NCBI GenBank assembly: GCA_018896315.1
Contig: JAHIMV010000107.1
Location: 1 to 14,117, forward strand
Source: Patescibacteria group bacterium
GTDB taxonomy: Bacteria > Patescibacteriota > Patescibacteriia > UBA2591 > UBA6264
DNA: 14,117 nt
Reading direction: 5' to 3'
Below are positions 11,849 through 14,117 of the stretch, in pieces. Numbering within the stretch: the stretch's first letter is position 1; every line of letters begins with the position of its first letter. The position numbers and the translations under genes were made by a program. The notes under the pieces were generated by a model. The model ran no database searches. It saw only the letters and a list, made by a program, of their open reading frames with translations, and was not told where the DNA came from.

Positions 11849-13027
11849 ATGGAAAAACTGAAACAATATTTTAAAAATTTAATCCGTCAAAATACTTATA
11901 GGGGTTGGCATTTAGTACAAGCAGAGAAAACTACTCACAAAAGCATAACTGATGCTCTTTTGGGGATAAAAAAATTATCTAATAAGCGTGGTTTTTTTGC
12001 AGCAACAGATGAAAATTTAAAAAAATTAAATAAGGAAATGAGCCGTAAGGGAAGTAGGGGTAGCGCTTTATCAATTAGAAAACAAGTTTTGGTTAATTTA
12101 GATACTTTTGGATTTATTAAGCGTTTTGATAAAGGTCAAAAAATGAAGGTTCAACTTACAAAAAAAGCTCAGGAATATTTAGATTATGAGAACAAAGAAT
12201 TTTTTATGGATGATTTTTTATCTAACTTCAAAATGAAGAAGGATAGAATGACCTATTCAATAGTCCCTTATCCTATTTTGTTAAAAATGTTGTCCGATAA
12301 TAAAATTCAGCAATTAACCTTTAAAGAATTCCAATATTTTGTTTCTGAAATTAAGAATGAAGGTGATATACAAGGAGTGATTGATTTAATTTTAGAATAT
12401 CGTCAATTAGTGCGAGCGCAAAAAAATGAACTACATGAATTTATTAAAAAAGAATGTGACAAGATTACTAGTGAAGCCGAAGCCAATAAATTACCAAAAG
12501 AATATAAAAGAGATTACGAAAATTGGACAAATAATGCAAAACATTCTCTTGAATTTTTTAATTTGGGATCACAAATTAAATTCTATGATAATGAAATCCA
12601 CTTATTATTAGGAAGTGATGAGTTTAAAAAGAAAATTATAGCCGATTTAAAAAAGATTCAAGAGACACCCATAGATAGGAAGCAAAAAGTTTATTTTAGG
12701 GATAAGAAGATAATGGATAACCTAAAAAAATTGTATGGGTATCATTGTCAATTTTGTGGATATAATTTTTCAAGAATTCCAACAAAAAAAGGTTTTTATA
12801 TTGAAGCGTCGCATATAATACCAGTAAGCGAACAATCAAAATATAAAGATATTGATTTGAACTCCCCTAAAAATATTGTTATTACTTGCCCTAATCATCA
12901 CAAGATGATAGATGTTTACTATCCAGAATTCAAAAAGCGCATCATTGTATTTGAAGATGGTAAAAAAGGACTAGAGACTACAGATGGGAGTGTTAGATTA
13001 TTTTTAACTTTAAATGAGCATTTATAA
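11849..13027 (+). CDS. HNH-type restriction endonuclease, probable MboII-like type IIS enzyme
   Basis: The C-terminal part is an HNH (beta-beta-alpha-metal) nuclease: CQFCGYNF (Cys300, Cys303), EASHIIPVSE (His322 as likely general base), SPKNIVITCPNHHKMID (Asn342, Cys347, His350/351). The two Cys pairs probably bind a structural zinc. The N-terminal 1-110 region, with RKQVLVNLDTFGFIKRFDKGQKMKVQLTKKAQEYL, looks like a winged-helix DNA-binding domain, and 135-270 is an uncharacterised helical middle part. A DNA-reading N-terminus with an HNH C-terminus is a type IIS layout; R.MboII (about 416 residues) is also an HNH enzyme with two methylases. The gene sits four bases after the DPPY methylase. 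The cleavage site GAAGA(8/7) is predicted by analogy only. No truncation is evident. Confidence 0.85.
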   Translation: MEKLKQYFKNLIRQNTYRGWHLVQAEKTTHKSITDALLGIKKLSNKRGFFAATDENLKKLNKEMSRKGSRGSALSIRKQVLVNLDTFGFIKRFDKGQKMKVQLTKKAQEYLDYENKEFFMDDFLSNFKMKKDRMTYSIVPYPILLKMLSDNKIQQLTFKEFQYFVSEIKNEGDIQGVIDLILEYRQLVRAQKNELHEFIKKECDKITSEAEANKLPKEYKRDYENWTNNAKHSLEFFNLGSQIKFYDNEIHLLLGSDEFKKKIIADLKKIQETPIDRKQKVYFRDKKIMDNLKKLYGYHCQFCGYNFSRIPTKKGFYIEASHIIPVSEQSKYKDIDLNSPKNIVITCPNHHKMIDVYYPEFKKRIIVFEDGKKGLETTDGSVRLFLTLNEHL

Positions 13028-13030
13028 AAG

Positions 13031-13048
13031 CCTGAAAATTTAATTAAG
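13031..13048. repeat. Short recurrent intergenic motif CCTGAAAATTTAATT
   Basis: CCTGAAAATTTAATTAAG lies here, between the endonuclease stop and the second glycosylase start. Close relatives occur between genes at 979-998 (CCCCGAAAATTTAATTGAGA), 1539-1556 and 14027-14045. All are intergenic and three lie within about 60 bases of a start codon. The sequence is AT-rich, so part of the likeness may be chance. Confidence 0.35.
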
Positions 13049-13055
13049 AAGCCAT

Positions 13056-14021
13056 ATGCCACAAAAACTAACTTGTGTTTCAAAATTAATCTTTTATCCT
13101 AAGCAACCTTTTCATTTTGATGCTAGTTTGCATAAGCCTTCTCATTTTCCTTCTTCTGATAATACATGGATTTCTGGGATTTATTGGATAACTATGGTTT
13201 GGCAGGGGCGTTGTTTGGGGTTGAGGTTAGAGAATAAAAGTTCTGTTTCTGATCCAAAGGTGATGATTAAAGTTTTTTCTAAGGGGAAGCTAAGTGCTTC
13301 TTTTTTAAAAGATTTAAGGCCAGAGTTGATCTGGCGTTTTAATTTTGATTCTGATTTAGGGGAATTTTGTCGGTTATTTAAGGATGATAAGGTTTTAGGT
13401 GGAGTTATTAAGAAATTTAAAGGGATGAGGCCGGTGGCGGCTAATTCTTTTTATGAAACTCTTGTTATATACATGGTCCTTCAAAATACTTTTGTTGGTC
13501 GTTCAGTCCAGATGTTAGAGAATCTTTTTAATACTTATGGGAATAAAGTAGAATATGATGGTCATGTTTTATCTTGTTTTTGGAATCCAGGTAAGATAGC
13601 TAAGAGTACTGAGGAGAAATTAAGGGAATTAAAAATGGGTTATCGGGCTAAGTTCTTATTAAAGCTTTCAGAGCAGTTTAGTAGAGGGGAAGTAGATGAA
13701 TATTCTTTAAGAAAGGCAAGTAATGAAGAGATTGAGAAAGAGGTATTAAAGATTTATGGGATTGGGCCGGCTTCAATAGAAAATGTGCTTTTTGAAGATT
13801 TTTATAGATATGATGCTTTTTCTTGTATTCCTCCTTGGGAACAAAAGATATTATCTAGATTATTGTTTAATAAAAAGATGGTTTCTGTAGAAAAGATATT
13901 TAAAAGAGCTGAAAAGTGGGGGAAATACAAGAAATTAGCCATTCATTACATCTGGGAAGATATTTTTTGGGAAAGAATGCATTCTAAGGTGGATTGGCTG
14001 GAAAAAGAGATTAGGTTATAA
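13056..14021 (+). CDS. HhH-GPD (OGG1/AlkA-like) DNA glycosylase homologue, copy 2
   Basis: Same 321-residue length as the copy at 4647-5612 and about 92% identical (I count about 27 differences with no gaps). The same landmarks are kept: WRFNFDSDLGEF, KFKGMRPVAANSFYETLVIYMVLQN, LGYRAKFLL-type segment (here MGYRAKFLL) and the HhH YGIGPASIENVLF. As in copy 1 the OGG1 Lys position is Ala239 and the Asp position is Ile258 in SCIPPWEQ, so both copies share the altered active site. Homology begins at the ATG and ends near the stop; flanking DNA is unrelated. Many differences change the amino acid, including Tyr254 to Ala next to the altered site. Here the gene follows the restriction operon by 28 bases rather than xseB. 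It may be read through from that operon. Confidence 0.72.
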   Translation: MPQKLTCVSKLIFYPKQPFHFDASLHKPSHFPSSDNTWISGIYWITMVWQGRCLGLRLENKSSVSDPKVMIKVFSKGKLSASFLKDLRPELIWRFNFDSDLGEFCRLFKDDKVLGGVIKKFKGMRPVAANSFYETLVIYMVLQNTFVGRSVQMLENLFNTYGNKVEYDGHVLSCFWNPGKIAKSTEEKLRELKMGYRAKFLLKLSEQFSRGEVDEYSLRKASNEEIEKEVLKIYGIGPASIENVLFEDFYRYDAFSCIPPWEQKILSRLLFNKKMVSVEKIFKRAEKWGKYKKLAIHYIWEDIFWERMHSKVDWLEKEIRL

Positions 14022-14081
14022 TATAGTTGAAAACTTAATTGAAAAAAAACAATAGAAGGCTTGTAAGACATAATAAATTAT

Positions 14082-14117
14082 ATGGTAAAACTAAATAAAA
14101 GTATTAATTTTAACCAA
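14082..14117 (+). CDS. Possible gene start running off the window
   Basis: ATG at 14082 opens a frame of 12 codons (MVKLNKSINFNQ) to the window end without a stop. There is no clear ribosome binding site. Too short to recognise. Confidence 0.3.
   Translation, partial: MVKLNKSINFNQ

Noticed and set aside
1..14117. Alternative genetic code with UGA as glycine
   Set aside because: TGA ends xseA and the first glycosylase gene at the expected protein ends, and no gene needs read-through of TGA.
1..14117. tRNA or rRNA genes
   Set aside because: No cloverleaf-like TTCGANTC/CCA segments or rRNA-like stretches were seen in the gaps by eye.

Overview
This is a low-GC, gene-dense window whose coding regions use the standard stops (TGA closes xseA and the first glycosylase gene, so this is not a UGA-recoded lineage). 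Few starts have a good Shine-Dalgarno sequence. The mix of stripped-down enzymes (tRNA-synthetase-like core without an anticodon-binding domain, PEP-utiliser swivel protein without ATP-grasp), an HRDC-fused exonuclease VII, a NYN/LabA fragment, a DUF559 nuclease and many small palindromic repeats looks to me like a Patescibacteria / Candidate Phyla Radiation genome. That placement is inference from gene content only; there is no marker gene to prove it.

Layout. 1-813: the 3' part of a class II Fic protein whose motif has Gln in place of the catalytic His, followed by a terminator. 839-2650: a repeat-rich accessory stretch with palindromes, a NYN-domain (LabA-like) gene cut short at a palindrome, GGGG/CCCC REP-like hairpins, and a GC-richer DUF559 nuclease gene that carries a 156-bp in-frame palindromic insertion. 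2731-7117: a rightward operon-like run of HRDC-xseA, xseB, an OGG1/AlkA-like HhH-GPD glycosylase homologue lacking the usual catalytic residues, and a PEP-utiliser phosphohistidine-domain protein, closed by a strong bidirectional terminator at 7158-7179. 7254-8279: a leftward AsnRS/archaeal-type asparagine-synthetase-like gene with a leader holding terminator-like hairpins. 8438-8517: divergent promoters around a perfect TTATCCACA box. 8545-10134: a BRO-N (antirepressor/DinD-like) gene and a LexA repressor gene, a DNA-damage or phage-type control module. 10211-13027: a compact three-gene restriction-modification system (SPPY-type methylase, DPPY-type methylase closely resembling M1.MboII, HNH endonuclease), probably a MboII-like type IIS system. 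13056-14021: a second, about 92% identical copy of the glycosylase homologue. A possible new gene starts at 14082 and runs off the window.

The most unusual signal is a repeat with three GTTAGAA/TTCTAAC-type arms found in front of two unrelated genes, xseB and lexA. In both, the start codon lies inside the repeat and the last arm encodes the same N-terminal residues Ser-Asn-Gly-Val in the same frame; at lexA the first arm also supplies the last codons and the stop of the upstream gene. The arms can pair in mutually exclusive ways, one of which loops out the start codon, so the repeat could be a mobile translational switch. Together with the in-frame palindrome in the DUF559 gene and the palindrome at the end of the NYN gene, it suggests that this genome is being colonised by small palindromic elements that tolerate or exploit coding sequence.
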